In this document: one piece after another, positions 17,832 through 25,083 of the stretch
Position numbering within the stretch: the first letter of the stretch is position 1
How the letters are laid out: each line of letters starts with the position of its first letter
Source: an uncultured Prevotella sp.
GTDB lineage: Bacteria > Bacteroidota > Bacteroidia > Bacteroidales > Bacteroidaceae
Direction: 5' to 3'
Assembly: GCA_900555035.1 (NCBI GenBank)
Contig: USJX01000002.1
Location: 1-64,000, forward strand
DNA: 64,000 bases
The notes under the pieces: model-generated
Told to the model about the DNA's origin: nothing
Databases searched by the model: none
What the model saw: the letters and a program-made list of their open reading frames with translations, nothing else
Program-made: the position numbers and the translations under genes

Positions 17832-18297
17832 GGAGAGCAAGGAGCAAGCTTCCAACAAGCTTCGCTTCATCTACTTGGCCCTGCCTCTTTTCAAAAAAGA
17901 GCCAGCGGAATGTGAGAGTGATTTTGATAAATGGATTTATGTATTGACTCATATGGAAGCATTAACAAGAATGCCTTGGACGGCACAAAAGAAGATTTTC
18001 GAGAAGCTTGAGGAATATGCCGACAGTCATAGACTCTCGAAGAAAGAATGGGAAGCCTACGAGAACAGTCTTTGGATTGCTCGCGATAATTTGGCATGCA
18101 TGGCTGCCGCAGAATCGGAAGCCAGAGCCGAAGGTATGGCAAAAGGAAGAGCCGAAGGTATGGCTGAAGGAAGAGCTGAAGGCTCTAATCAGGCAAATAT
18201 AAAGGCTGCACAGCGTATGCTTGCTGATGGTATGTCGAAAGAGCTTGTAATGAAATATACTGGTCTTTCACCTGAGCAAATCAGCAAAATCAATTAA
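17821..18297 (+). pseudogene. C-terminal remnant of an Rpn-family (PD-(D/E)XK) nuclease/transposase
   Basis: An open frame of about 158 codons with no ATG start: it opens inside the 3' end of the symporter gene. The protein resembles the C-terminal half of Prevotella Rpn-type recombination-promoting nucleases (LRFIYLALPLFKK, then DKWIYVLTHMEALTRMPW and the ending MLADGMSKELVMKYTGLS), including the tandem AEGMAKGR/AEGMAEGR repeats at about 103-121. The N-terminal PD-(D/E)XK catalytic half is absent. The simplest reading is a deletion remnant fused to the symporter's 3' end. Expression as a small protein from TTG 17821 cannot be excluded. Confidence 0.75.
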
Positions 18298-18324
18298 AGA
18301 AGTATAAATAGAAGAAAATAAAAC

Positions 18325-18373
18325 AAGGGTGTATCAGAAAGCTTCATGGTTTCTGATACACCCTTATTTTTTA
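18325..18373 (+). terminator. Terminator after symporter/Rpn remnant
   Basis: Perfect 16-bp stem AAGGGTGTATCAGAAA (18325-18340) and its complement (18350-18365) around a 9-nt loop, then ATTTTTTATTT. Confidence 0.93.
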
Positions 18374-18564
18374 TTTATCTTTCATTCTCCTTTCACATCA
18401 CCAGCAATCTTCTGATATTCATCCGCTTAAGTGTGAAGGCATTTTTCATCAATGACATTTCTCGCCGCTTTCAATAAGAGTAAACGAAGGAACATATACT
18501 ACAGGGAGAAGAAACCCTTACCTGAGGGAGAAAGAGATAGGAAAAAAGGAGGGGTAACGCCTTC

Positions 18565-18664
18565 CTCGCATCGGTTGACTCGGGTCATCCATATAGCTGA
18601 CACGAGTCATCTATATGGATGACTGGAGTGGTCTATATGGATGACACGAGTCAACCGATGTGAG
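18565..18664. repeat. 100-bp nested palindrome (possible MITE or structured RNA)
   Basis: Left arm 18565-18596 and right arm 18633-18664 are complementary at 30 of 32 positions. The motif GTCATCYATATRG occurs four times in alternating orientation (18584, 18607, 18611 reversed, 18633 reversed), so the loop can itself pair. No ORF covers it. It lies in a 535-bp stretch after the Rpn remnant where I see no gene. Confidence 0.8.
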
Positions 18665-18760
18665 AAAGATGTTTCTTCGCCTTCAGATGTAGGCTATTAC
18701 TCCATCAAGTAAACCCTCTTTGTTCCCCCTGGATTTATTGCAACATTTATCGATAAAAGT

Positions 18761-18792
18761 GTTGTAAACGATGAATTATTGTTGTATCTTTG
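18761..18792 (+). promoter_or_regulatory. Orphan promoter
   Basis: GTTG (18761-18764), 20-bp spacer, TATCTTTG (18785-18792) followed by CAGC. Close to the consensus, yet no conventional gene follows. Confidence 0.75.
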
Positions 18793-18833
18793 CAGCGATA
18801 TAAAACTTTAAGTATAACTAATGGTTATAACAC

Positions 18834-18884
18834 ATGAATATCAGAAAAACACTGAAGAGACTGATTGACATCTGTATCTCGTAG
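18834..18884 (+). CDS. Putative 16-residue small ORF
   Basis: ATG at 18834, 16 codons (MNIRKTLKRLIDICIS), stop TAG. The predicted leader is about 35 nt. The peptide is basic at the N-terminus and could form an amphipathic helix. It may instead be the preserved first codons of a gene lost by deletion next to the Rpn remnant. Support is only the position behind a strong promoter. Confidence 0.3.
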   Translation: MNIRKTLKRLIDICIS

Positions 18885-18926
18885 AAGAAATCTGATAGAA
18901 GATCAGAATGTAAAATAGCATGAAAG

Positions 18927-18993
18927 AAAAGTCCTTTCACCCTCAATACTCTGTTTATCAACAACAAAAGCTGATTTGTGAAAGGACTTTTTC
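18927..18993 (+). terminator. Bidirectional terminator
   Basis: AAAAGTCCTTTCAC (18927-18940) and its complement (18978-18991) with a 37-nt loop and T-runs on both strands. It also ends the convergent minus-strand HU-like gene, whose stop is at 19008. Confidence 0.85.
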
Positions 18994-19007
18994 TGCGTTA
19001 TTATTTA

Positions 19008-19697
19008 TTAAACTCCTATCCTCCGGTAAATATACACCCTACCTTCACGCTCACGGGTCATCTTCGGAAACTCGCCCTCGCATAAATCGGCCAATACTTT
19101 CTGGGCATGATACTTGGTAACACCATGAAGACGCATGAAATCTCGAACCGTGATATAGCCATGCTCACGGCAGAAGTTGGTAATATCCAGCAATTCCTGT
19201 GCAGACTCCTTAGGAGGCGCACTCACCTTCCAAGTGTCACGAGTGCAACTGCATCTATAATTGCAGAAAAACTCCTTATCAAATTCACGGGTAGTCCTCA
19301 CTTCAAAACCCCCAATTTCCACCTCACTTGCCGGAATCAGATCGCCCTCATGATACACCTTATGATATATGTTTCCATCGGCATCCTTATGATCTTTCAA
19401 TTTCAACTTAGGCTTGATGATGAACATATCACCCACCTTCACCTCCTTGCCCTGTGAAAGAGCCATCATCGTCTCATCCTTGATAGACTGGATGGCAGCC
19501 AAAAACTGAGGAGTAGCCATCTGATAATGCTGACGCATACCATCACGCATATCCTTGAAATCATACACATCCTTATAGACAAACTGAGGATGAATCAAAT
19601 ACTTGCCAGTCTCGTCTTTCTTCGGAGATCGGTGCTCTATGTAACCTATCGGTCCAGTTGCTCTTGGCATAATCTTTATAATATTAGAATGTTGCAT
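19008..19697 (-). CDS. HU-like domain protein with C-terminal winged-helix
   Basis: A 229-residue basic protein. The N-terminal half (about 10-130) resembles the HU/IHF-like domain of Bacteroidetes HU-HIG proteins, with a two-helix region at 45-75 and KVGDMFIIKPKLKLK beta strands. The C-terminal 65 residues (LLDITNFCREHGYITVRDFMRLHGVTKYHAQKVLADL) read as a winged helix-turn-helix. It probably binds DNA; the target is unknown. The second methionine (MPRATGPIGY, start 19670) is a possible alternative start. It has its own promoter and terminator. Domain calls are by eye and moderately sure. Confidence 0.6.
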   Translation of the reverse strand: MQHSNIIKIMPRATGPIGYIEHRSPKKDETGKYLIHPQFVYKDVYDFKDMRDGMRQHYQMATPQFLAAIQSIKDETMMALSQGKEVKVGDMFIIKPKLKLKDHKDADGNIYHKVYHEGDLIPASEVEIGGFEVRTTREFDKEFFCNYRCSCTRDTWKVSAPPKESAQELLDITNFCREHGYITVRDFMRLHGVTKYHAQKVLADLCEGEFPKMTREREGRVYIYRRIGV

Positions 19698-19732
19698 GAA
19701 GAAATCTCCCTTGTGGAGTTCCTTACACCCTG

Positions 19733-19766
19733 CAAAGATACGAAAAAATACCAGAATACCAACAAA
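19733..19766 (-). promoter_or_regulatory. Promoter of HU-like gene
   Basis: TATCTTTG followed by CA on the minus strand (19733-19740), with a TTTG-like box at 19763-19766 (22-bp spacer, slightly long). Confidence 0.65.
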
Positions 19767-19951
19767 AAGACAGGGAAAAACGTTTTTTACTTACTATTTA
19801 TTTATTTCAGTCCTTGCTTTGCAGACCCGTTTTCTATCCGTTTTATCCTATATATAATAATGTGTACGCATACAATTATACTACATTAACTATTAGAAAA
19901 AGTTAAAAGAATGACTTTTTTCTACTTTTTCTTCATTTTTTCTTTCTTTTT
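19767..19951. other. Intergenic region upstream of gdhA
   Basis: Part of the 337-bp gap between the HU-like gene and gdhA. AT-rich, no ORF. It holds one minus-strand copy of the ACACATTATTATATATAGG motif (19841-19865) and pyrimidine-rich runs before the gdhA promoter. I see no riboswitch or terminator. Confidence 0.5.
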
Positions 19952-19983
19952 GTTGGCTATTCCAATAAAAATCTATACCTTTG
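19952..19983 (+). promoter_or_regulatory. Promoter of gdhA
   Basis: GTTG (19952-19955), 20-bp spacer, TACCTTTG (19976-19983) followed by CA. Leader about 45 nt. Confidence 0.8.
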
Positions 19984-20034
19984 CAAACAGAAAATAGAAA
20001 ATAAGAATTTAAACACAATAAAAGATTAAAGATT

Positions 20035-21369
20035 ATGAAAGCATCTGAAGTAATCGCGAATCTCCAAAGAAGATTCCCAAACGAGCCTGAGTACATTCAG
20101 GCTGTTAGTCAGGTTCTCGGTACTATCGAGGAAGAGTACAACAAGCACCCTGAGTTTGAGAAGGCAAACCTCATTGAGCGTCTTTGTATTCCAGATCGTA
20201 TCATCCAGTTCCGTGTATCTTGGGTAGATGATAAGGGTAACGTACAGACTAACATGGGTTACCGCGTTCAGCACAACAACGTGATTGGCCCTTACAAGGG
20301 AGGTCTTCGCTTCCACAAGTCTGTGAACTTGGGTATCCTGAAGTTCTTGGCTTTCGAGCAGACATTCAAGAACTCTCTTACAACTCTGCCTATGGGTGGT
20401 GCCAAGGGTGGTTCTGACTTCTCTCCACGTGGTAAGAGCAACAACGAGGTGATGCGTTTCTGCCAGGCTTTCATGACTGAGCTCTACCGTCACATGGGTC
20501 CAGACGAGGATGTTCCAGCTGGTGACATCGGTGTAGGCGGCCGCGAGGTAGGTTACCTCTTCGGTATGTACAAGAAGCTGACTCACCAGTTCCAGGGTGT
20601 CTTGACTGGTAAGGGTCAGGAGTTCGGTGGTTCTTTGATCCGTCCTGAGGCTACTGGTTATGGTAACGTTTACTTCCTCTGCAACATGCTCGCTACCAAG
20701 GGCATCGACATCAAGGGCAAGACTGTATTGGTTTCTGGTTCTGGTAACGTTGCTCAGTACACTATGGAGAAGTTGCTCCAGTTGGGTGCTAAGCCTGTTA
20801 CATGTTCAGACTCTGATGGTTACATCTACGATCCAGATGGTATCGACCGCGAGAAACTCGACTACATCATGGAGTTGAAGAACGTAGAGCGTGGCCGTAT
20901 CAAGGAGTATGCTGAGAAATATGGCGTGAAGTATGTAGAGGGTGCTAAGCCTTGGTTCGAGAAGGCTGATATCGCTCTTCCTTCTGCAACTCAGAACGAG
21001 ATTAACGAGGAGGCTGCCAAGGCTCTCATCGCCAACGGCGTTATCGCAGTGAGCGAGGGTGCTAACATGCCATCTACCCCAGAGGCTATCAAGGTATTCC
21101 AGGATGCTAAGATTCTCTACTCTCCAGGTAAGGCTGCCAACGCTGGTGGTGTGGCAGTATCTGGCCTTGAGATGAGTCAGAACTCTGAGCGCTTGAAGTG
21201 GTCTCGTGAGGAGGTTGATGCTAAGCTCCACGACATCATGAACGATATTCACGCTAACTGTGTGAAGTATGGTACAGAGGCTGATGGTTACGTTAACTAC
21301 GTAAAGGGTGCCAACGTAGCAGGCTTCCTGAAGGTAGCTAAGGCTATGATGGCTCAGGGCATCGTTTAA
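20035..21369 (+). CDS. gdhA: NADP-type glutamate dehydrogenase
   Basis: A 444-residue hexameric glutamate dehydrogenase that makes glutamate from 2-oxoglutarate and ammonium. The substrate site PMGGAKGGSDFSP, DVPAGDIGVGGREV and the dinucleotide-binding VLVSGSGNVAQY are intact. Length matches the small bacterial NADP-type enzymes. Codon choice differs from the neighbours: many GGT, GCT and TCT codons and few alternatives, which fits very high expression. It is a single-gene unit with strong promoter and terminator and probably the main ammonium-assimilation route. Confidence 0.97.
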   Translation: MKASEVIANLQRRFPNEPEYIQAVSQVLGTIEEEYNKHPEFEKANLIERLCIPDRIIQFRVSWVDDKGNVQTNMGYRVQHNNVIGPYKGGLRFHKSVNLGILKFLAFEQTFKNSLTTLPMGGAKGGSDFSPRGKSNNEVMRFCQAFMTELYRHMGPDEDVPAGDIGVGGREVGYLFGMYKKLTHQFQGVLTGKGQEFGGSLIRPEATGYGNVYFLCNMLATKGIDIKGKTVLVSGSGNVAQYTMEKLLQLGAKPVTCSDSDGYIYDPDGIDREKLDYIMELKNVERGRIKEYAEKYGVKYVEGAKPWFEKADIALPSATQNEINEEAAKALIANGVIAVSEGANMPSTPEAIKVFQDAKILYSPGKAANAGGVAVSGLEMSQNSERLKWSREEVDAKLHDIMNDIHANCVKYGTEADGYVNYVKGANVAGFLKVAKAMMAQGIV

Positions 21370-21405
21370 TCAAAGGAAACGACAAATTTGATTATAATAT
21401 ACCAG

Positions 21406-21444
21406 AAAGAGGGCAATCCGAAATTTCGGATTGCCCTCTCTTTA
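21406..21444 (+). terminator. Terminator of gdhA
   Basis: GAGGGCAATCCGAAA and its exact complement form an uninterrupted hairpin (21409-21438), flanked by AAA and CTCTTT. The 14-bp sequence TTTATTTAAACCGG follows and is repeated at 21468-21481, at the end of the next gene. Confidence 0.93.
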
Positions 21445-21472
21445 TTTAAACCGGAGTACAAAAAACTTTTAT

Positions 21473-21883
21473 TTAAACCGGTGTATCTTCTGGCTTCTCC
21501 TTGAAGAGGTCATCTGCCTCCTTAGGCAGTTCATCCTCATCAAACCACTGCGAAAGCTTGCTGTATGCTTTCTGCTTAGCATCTTCTGAGACATCGCCCC
21601 AAACTTTCTTGAGCACGAAAAGCAACACAGCCAGGTCGTCACCTAAACCAGCGATAGGTATGGCATCGGGGATGACATCAAGCGGACTGATCAGATAGCC
21701 CAACGCTCCAATAATCATCGCCTTGTCTCTCAGCGGCACCTTGTCACTCTCTAATGTATAATAGAGTATAAGGGCTGCATAAACCATCTTGGCACCTGCA
21801 CGCTTTGCCACGTGCGAAATCTTCTCGACAAATGCACTCTGAGTGAACTTGTCCTTATAAGCCATAAAGTCAGGTAAAGTCAT
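21473..21883 (-). CDS. YkvA family (DUF1232) membrane-associated protein
   Basis: A 136-residue protein with the DUF1232 signature DKAMIIGALGYLISPLDVIPDAIPIAGLGDDLAVL at about 58-92, a hydrophobic hairpin-like segment. The N-terminal part is an amphipathic helix, the C-terminal 30 residues are acidic. The function of the family is not established. It lies convergent with gdhA, separated by the gdhA terminator. Confidence 0.85.
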   Translation of the reverse strand: MTLPDFMAYKDKFTQSAFVEKISHVAKRAGAKMVYAALILYYTLESDKVPLRDKAMIIGALGYLISPLDVIPDAIPIAGLGDDLAVLLFVLKKVWGDVSEDAKQKAYSKLSQWFDEDELPKEADDLFKEKPEDTPV

Positions 21884-21885
21884 GT

Positions 21886-21966
21886 TAATTAATAATTTAT
21901 AATTAATAATTTATAGTTTATAGTTTCTGGAAGGCTTCTGGAAAACTTCCGAGAGGCTTCCGGAAG
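21886..21966. repeat. AT-rich and CTTCCGGAAG-type repeat cluster
   Basis: Tandem AATTAATAATTTAT units followed by TTTATAGTTTATAG, then several variants of CTTCCRGAAG (21926-21966), partly palindromic. It separates two minus-strand genes. The AT block belongs to the same family as the ones at 8689 and 43160. Confidence 0.55.
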
Positions 21967-21967
21967 G

Positions 21968-22405
21968 CTACGCTTTCTGCTCGTAGAATAGAACTGCCTT
22001 GATAAAGGTCTCCATCTTGGTTTGCTTGTGCTTGTTAACACGATAGGCGATGATCATCTGGAGCAACGCCTTGAAGAAGCAGGCAAGCAACAGACCGATG
22101 ATGATGGCGATGACAGTAGTGATGGCCTTTCCATTCTCATAGATAGGCGACTTGTCTGGGAAACAAGACAGAATCAATACTGGGATTACTGTGATGAAAC
22201 CGCCCACCGTGAGCTGGGTACGCTTGGAACCCCCCATATCAAGAATGGCCTGCTTATCGAAAAGATAATCATCCAAGTCCATACGGGTAATGCCATAGTT
22301 CTCAAACTTAGGGAAATCGGCATTCGCACCATACTTCTCTATCTTGCTGGTCACCTTGTGCTCAAAATCATCTAATATCTGCTTTTCTGGTTCTCTGAGA
22401 TTCAT
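21968..22405 (-). CDS. Uncharacterised small membrane protein
   Basis: A 145-residue protein I do not recognise. A polar N-terminal 60 residues with a DFEHKVTSKIEKYG helix are followed by two hydrophobic helices at about 65-82 and 95-120 and a basic tail. It looks like an inner-membrane protein with a cytoplasmic N-terminus. No family motif is visible. It lies between the YkvA-like gene and RNase P RNA, all on the minus strand, without a clear promoter. Confidence 0.6.
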   Translation of the reverse strand: MNLREPEKQILDDFEHKVTSKIEKYGANADFPKFENYGITRMDLDDYLFDKQAILDMGGSKRTQLTVGGFITVIPVLILSCFPDKSPIYENGKAITTVIAIIIGLLLACFFKALLQMIIAYRVNKHKQTKMETFIKAVLFYEQKA

Positions 22406-22440
22406 AATCCTGCTAGTTATATTAAAAACGTTTGAAATAT

Positions 22441-22480
22441 CGCATCCTACCTTATTATATATATATAATGGAATGATGCG
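22441..22480. repeat. Inverted repeat around TTATTATATATATATAA
   Basis: CGCATC ... GATGCG flank a self-complementary TATA-rich core, immediately downstream of RNase P RNA on the minus strand. It includes one copy of the recurrent CCTTATTATATATATA motif. It may add to termination of rnpB. Confidence 0.5.
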
Positions 22481-22493
22481 GAAAGAACTAAAA

Positions 22494-22928
22494 AAGAAAG
22501 CAGTGCCCCTATAAGCCGAGTTCTGTACCTGCCCTAAGAAAAAGAACAGGTGCCTGTCATTTATCTAGTCCCAAAGTCACCCCTGGGCTCAAGCACTCTA
22601 CCCTCCGCAGCAGCCCGAAGGCAATCGGACGAGCCGCCCTCAATCTGCGGTTTACATGAGCTTACAGCTCCCAGATGGCACAGCCTGACGATCACCCGCC
22701 AGCTGGTGGTCTCTTACACCACCTTCTCACCCTTACCCGACACTAAACCACGACGAATGCTGAAAGCCTCATCGCTACGGAATAAGTTTCGGGCGGTTAT
22801 TTTCTTCTACCGACACCTACTGTCACCAATAGCTTCTATTTTCGGAAGTGGGATGCCCTATGCTGCCCGGACTTTCCTCTCGCATCCCCATGAAGGAATG
22901 CCAGCGACAAGCCGGGGCACTGCTTTCG
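22494..22928 (-). ncRNA. rnpB: RNase P RNA (class A)
   Basis: On the minus strand the 5' region contains GAGGAAAGTCCGGGC (conserved region I) and the 3' end ACAGAACTCGGCTTAT (conserved region V). The ends AAGCAGTGCCCC and GGGGCACTGCTT pair as helix P1. Length, about 435 nt, is somewhat longer than the E. coli RNA (377 nt). P1 is followed by CTTTCTTTTTT, which may serve as a terminator. It is the catalytic RNA that matures tRNA 5' ends. End positions are good to a few bases. Confidence 0.96.
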
Positions 22929-22933
22929 AACTG

Positions 22934-22941
22934 CAAAGATA
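22934..22941 (-). promoter_or_regulatory. -7 box for RNase P RNA
   Basis: TATCTTTG followed by CA on the minus strand, a few bases before the predicted RNA 5' end. A weak ATTG lies 23 bp upstream. Confidence 0.75.
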
Positions 22942-23250
22942 ACAAAAAAGATTGACTTAACCGCCAATTTGCCTAAGTTTTTAAACTCTTTTCGCTTTTC
23001 TTTGGTTTTCCGCTATCATTTTTGAGATATCCTGGAAGGTTTTCTGACTACTTTTCTGCTAATCAACTTTATATTCGTTCACAATTAACAGATTTATAGT
23101 TACATATACAAAAGTAAGAAAATTCAGAAAAGTAGCAAACATTTGTAAAAATAGGGTTATTCTTGTTTAAGAGCCGTTAAAGTGTTAATTTCAAATGTTA
23201 AAACGGGATAAAAATTAGCACTAAGTTATCCGTATATCAAAAAATGATTC
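22942..23250. other. Intergenic DNA between rnpB and htrA
   Basis: AT-rich, no ORF and no hairpin that I can defend. Carries only the divergent control regions of rnpB and htrA. Confidence 0.5.
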
Positions 23251-23325
23251 TATATTTGCAACCGGAAAGCTGAGGCTAGGGCTGACAGAAGTGGCAGACT
23301 CGGGAAGTTTGGCACAGTATTGGCA
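23251..23325 (+). promoter_or_regulatory. htrA control region: TAnnTTTG box and sigma-54-like site
   Basis: TATATTTG (23251-23258) followed by CA is a possible primary-sigma -7 box without a good -33. Further down, TTGGCACAGTATTGGCA (23309-23325) keeps the GG-N10-GC skeleton of sigma-54 promoters and matches TGGCAC-N5-TTGC at all but two positions. The second would give a leader of about 60 nt, the first about 130 nt. Confidence 0.5.
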
Positions 23326-23395
23326 AAGCTGAAGGCTATAACATAAAATGAAAGTAATAATAAAACGAAAGTAATAATAAAAAAGATATTGAAAC

Positions 23396-24865
23396 ATGAA
23401 AAAGGTAACTAATTATGTAATGGCAGTGCTATGCGTAGGTTCGCTAGCATTCTCAACAGGTGCATTCATGAAGGTTAATGCTTCACCAGCTGTAACAGCA
23501 GAGGCACCAGGCCAACCAGTAGATTTGACTTACGCAGCAGAGAAGGCTCTGCCAGCCGTGGTACATATCAAATACGTTCAGAACTCTAAGGTGAAGACCG
23601 TAGATGTGCAGAGCGATCCATTCGGAGGTTTCTTCGACCCATTCGGATTCTTCGGAAATCCAGGTCAGGGAAATGGCGGAACACGCAAGCAGCAGGTTCA
23701 GACTCCTAAGAGAGAGGCTACAGGTTCGGGTGTCATCATCAGCGCAGACGGCTACATCGTAACCAACAACCACGTGGTGGAAGGTGCTGACGAGCTGACC
23801 GTGACACTGAACGACAACCGTGAATATTCAGCACGCATCATCGGTACAGACAAGAGCACCGACCTCGCCCTTATCAAGATTGACGGCAAGAACCTCCCTA
23901 CTCTTCCTATCGCCAACAGCGACAACGTGAAGGTGGGCGAATGGGTCATCGCTGTGGGTAACCCATTCGGACTGAACAACACCGTTACAGCAGGCATCAT
24001 CTCTGCCAAGGCACGTTCGCTGGGTGCTAACGGCGTAGAGAGTTTTATCCAGACCGATGCAGCCATCAACGCAGGTAACTCGGGTGGTGCACTCGTCAAT
24101 ACTCAGGGCGAACTGGTAGGCATCAATGCCATGCTCTATTCTCAGACCGGTTCTTATGCAGGTTACGGTTTCGCTATCCCTACCTCTATCATGAACAAGG
24201 TGGTAGATGACTTGAAGAAATACGGTAGCGTACAGCGCGTAATGCTGAGCATCCAGGGAAGTGATGTGCTCAACTACATCAACGCCCAGAAGGAGAACGG
24301 CAAGGAGGTTGACTTGGGCACCAACGAGGGCGTATATATTGCCAAGGTAGATGAAGATGGCAATGGTGCTGCAGCCGGCCTGAAGGAAGGCGATGTGATT
24401 ACCAAGGTTGACGGCAAGAAGGTGACCAAGATGGCAGAGCTCCAGGAGTCACTGAACGGCAAGCGTCCTGGCGACAAGATGAGCATCACTTACATGCGCA
24501 ACAAGAAGACAAATACCAAGACCATCACCCTGAAGAATGCCCAGGGCAACACTTCCGTAATCAAGAGTGCAGACCTCGATGTACTCGGTGGCACCTTCCG
24601 CCCTATCACCGAGAGCCAGAAGAACCAGCTCGGCATCAAGTATGGCGTAGAGGTATTGAAGGTGAACAGCGGTGCCTTGAAGGATGCAGGCGTATCTCGC
24701 GGATTCATTATCCAGCGCATCAATGACAGCAACATCACATCACTCGACGACCTGCAGAAAGCTGTGAAGAGTGCATCAACCAGCAAGGACCCAGTGCTTT
24801 ACATTCAGGGTGTATGGCCTACAGGCAAGAAGGCATACTTCGCCGTACCTTTGCAGAAAGACTAA
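23396..24865 (+). CDS. htrA: Do-like serine protease HtrA/DegP
   Basis: A 489-residue periplasmic serine endoprotease and chaperone. An N-terminal signal or anchor (about 1-30), then the trypsin-like domain with His126 (TNNHVV), Asp156 (STDLALI) and Ser229 (NAGNSGG). A Gly/Phe-rich flexible loop (DPFGGFFDPFGFFGNPG) lies at about 74-90, in the LA-loop position. Two PDZ domains follow (about 275-375 and 395-489). It degrades damaged envelope proteins. It stands alone between rnpB and rpoD and ends in a strong terminator. Confidence 0.96.
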   Translation: MKKVTNYVMAVLCVGSLAFSTGAFMKVNASPAVTAEAPGQPVDLTYAAEKALPAVVHIKYVQNSKVKTVDVQSDPFGGFFDPFGFFGNPGQGNGGTRKQQVQTPKREATGSGVIISADGYIVTNNHVVEGADELTVTLNDNREYSARIIGTDKSTDLALIKIDGKNLPTLPIANSDNVKVGEWVIAVGNPFGLNNTVTAGIISAKARSLGANGVESFIQTDAAINAGNSGGALVNTQGELVGINAMLYSQTGSYAGYGFAIPTSIMNKVVDDLKKYGSVQRVMLSIQGSDVLNYINAQKENGKEVDLGTNEGVYIAKVDEDGNGAAAGLKEGDVITKVDGKKVTKMAELQESLNGKRPGDKMSITYMRNKKTNTKTITLKNAQGNTSVIKSADLDVLGGTFRPITESQKNQLGIKYGVEVLKVNSGALKDAGVSRGFIIQRINDSNITSLDDLQKAVKSASTSKDPVLYIQGVWPTGKKAYFAVPLQKD

Positions 24866-24868
24866 TCG

Positions 24869-24928
24869 GAGTTGACGAAAACTTAAATGAGTTGACGAAG
24901 ACTTAGACGAGTTGATGAAGAATCGTTA
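24869..24928 (+). repeat. Three imperfect ~21-bp tandem repeats after htrA
   Basis: GAGTTGACGAARACTTARA-like units follow each other three times just after the htrA stop, the last one degenerate (GAGTTGATGAAGAATCG). They do not form a hairpin and contain no ORF of note. Confidence 0.6.
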
Positions 24929-24984
24929 AAAAGGGGGCTTTTGCCTCTTTCCAAGAGGAGTCAATTGCCTTTGAAATGATAAAA

Positions 24985-25037
24985 AATGACAAAATAGCAG
25001 GTATTTTCAAAAATATCTGCTATTTTTTTTGTCATTT
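24985..25037 (+). terminator. Terminator of htrA overlapping the rpoD promoter
   Basis: AAATGACAAAATAGCAG...TATTTT pairs with AAATA...CTGCTATTTT...GTCATTT. The T8 run on the 3' side ends in TTTG (25028-25031), which is at the right place to be the rpoD -33 box. Confidence 0.75.
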
Positions 25038-25058
25038 CAAACAAAAAGTGTAATTTTG
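25028..25058 (+). promoter_or_regulatory. Promoter of rpoD
   Basis: TTTG (25028-25031), 19-bp spacer, TAATTTTG (25051-25058) followed by CA. Leader about 20 nt. Confidence 0.78.
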
Positions 25059-25083
25059 CATCAACATAAAATAAAGTGTTACC

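Larger units (their letters stand above)
18799..18993 (+). ncRNA. Predicted short transcript of unknown role
   Basis: Between a good promoter (18761-18792) and a strong terminator (18927-18993) lies about 190 nt without a conventional gene. A 16-codon ORF is present at 18834-18884. It could be a small RNA, a small-peptide mRNA, or the 5' end of a deleted gene. I do not recognise a known RNA family. Confidence 0.4.

Noticed and set aside
18370..18560. CRISPR-like or IS sequence in the scar region
   Set aside because: No regular repeat-spacer pattern and no transposase coding sequence besides the Rpn remnant; the stretch shows no ORF or motif.
22418..22432. LacI-type operator AAACGTTTG before the small membrane protein gene (21968-22405)
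   Set aside because: Only the central AACGTT core is shared, no neighbouring second or third site, and no sugar gene nearby; likely chance.
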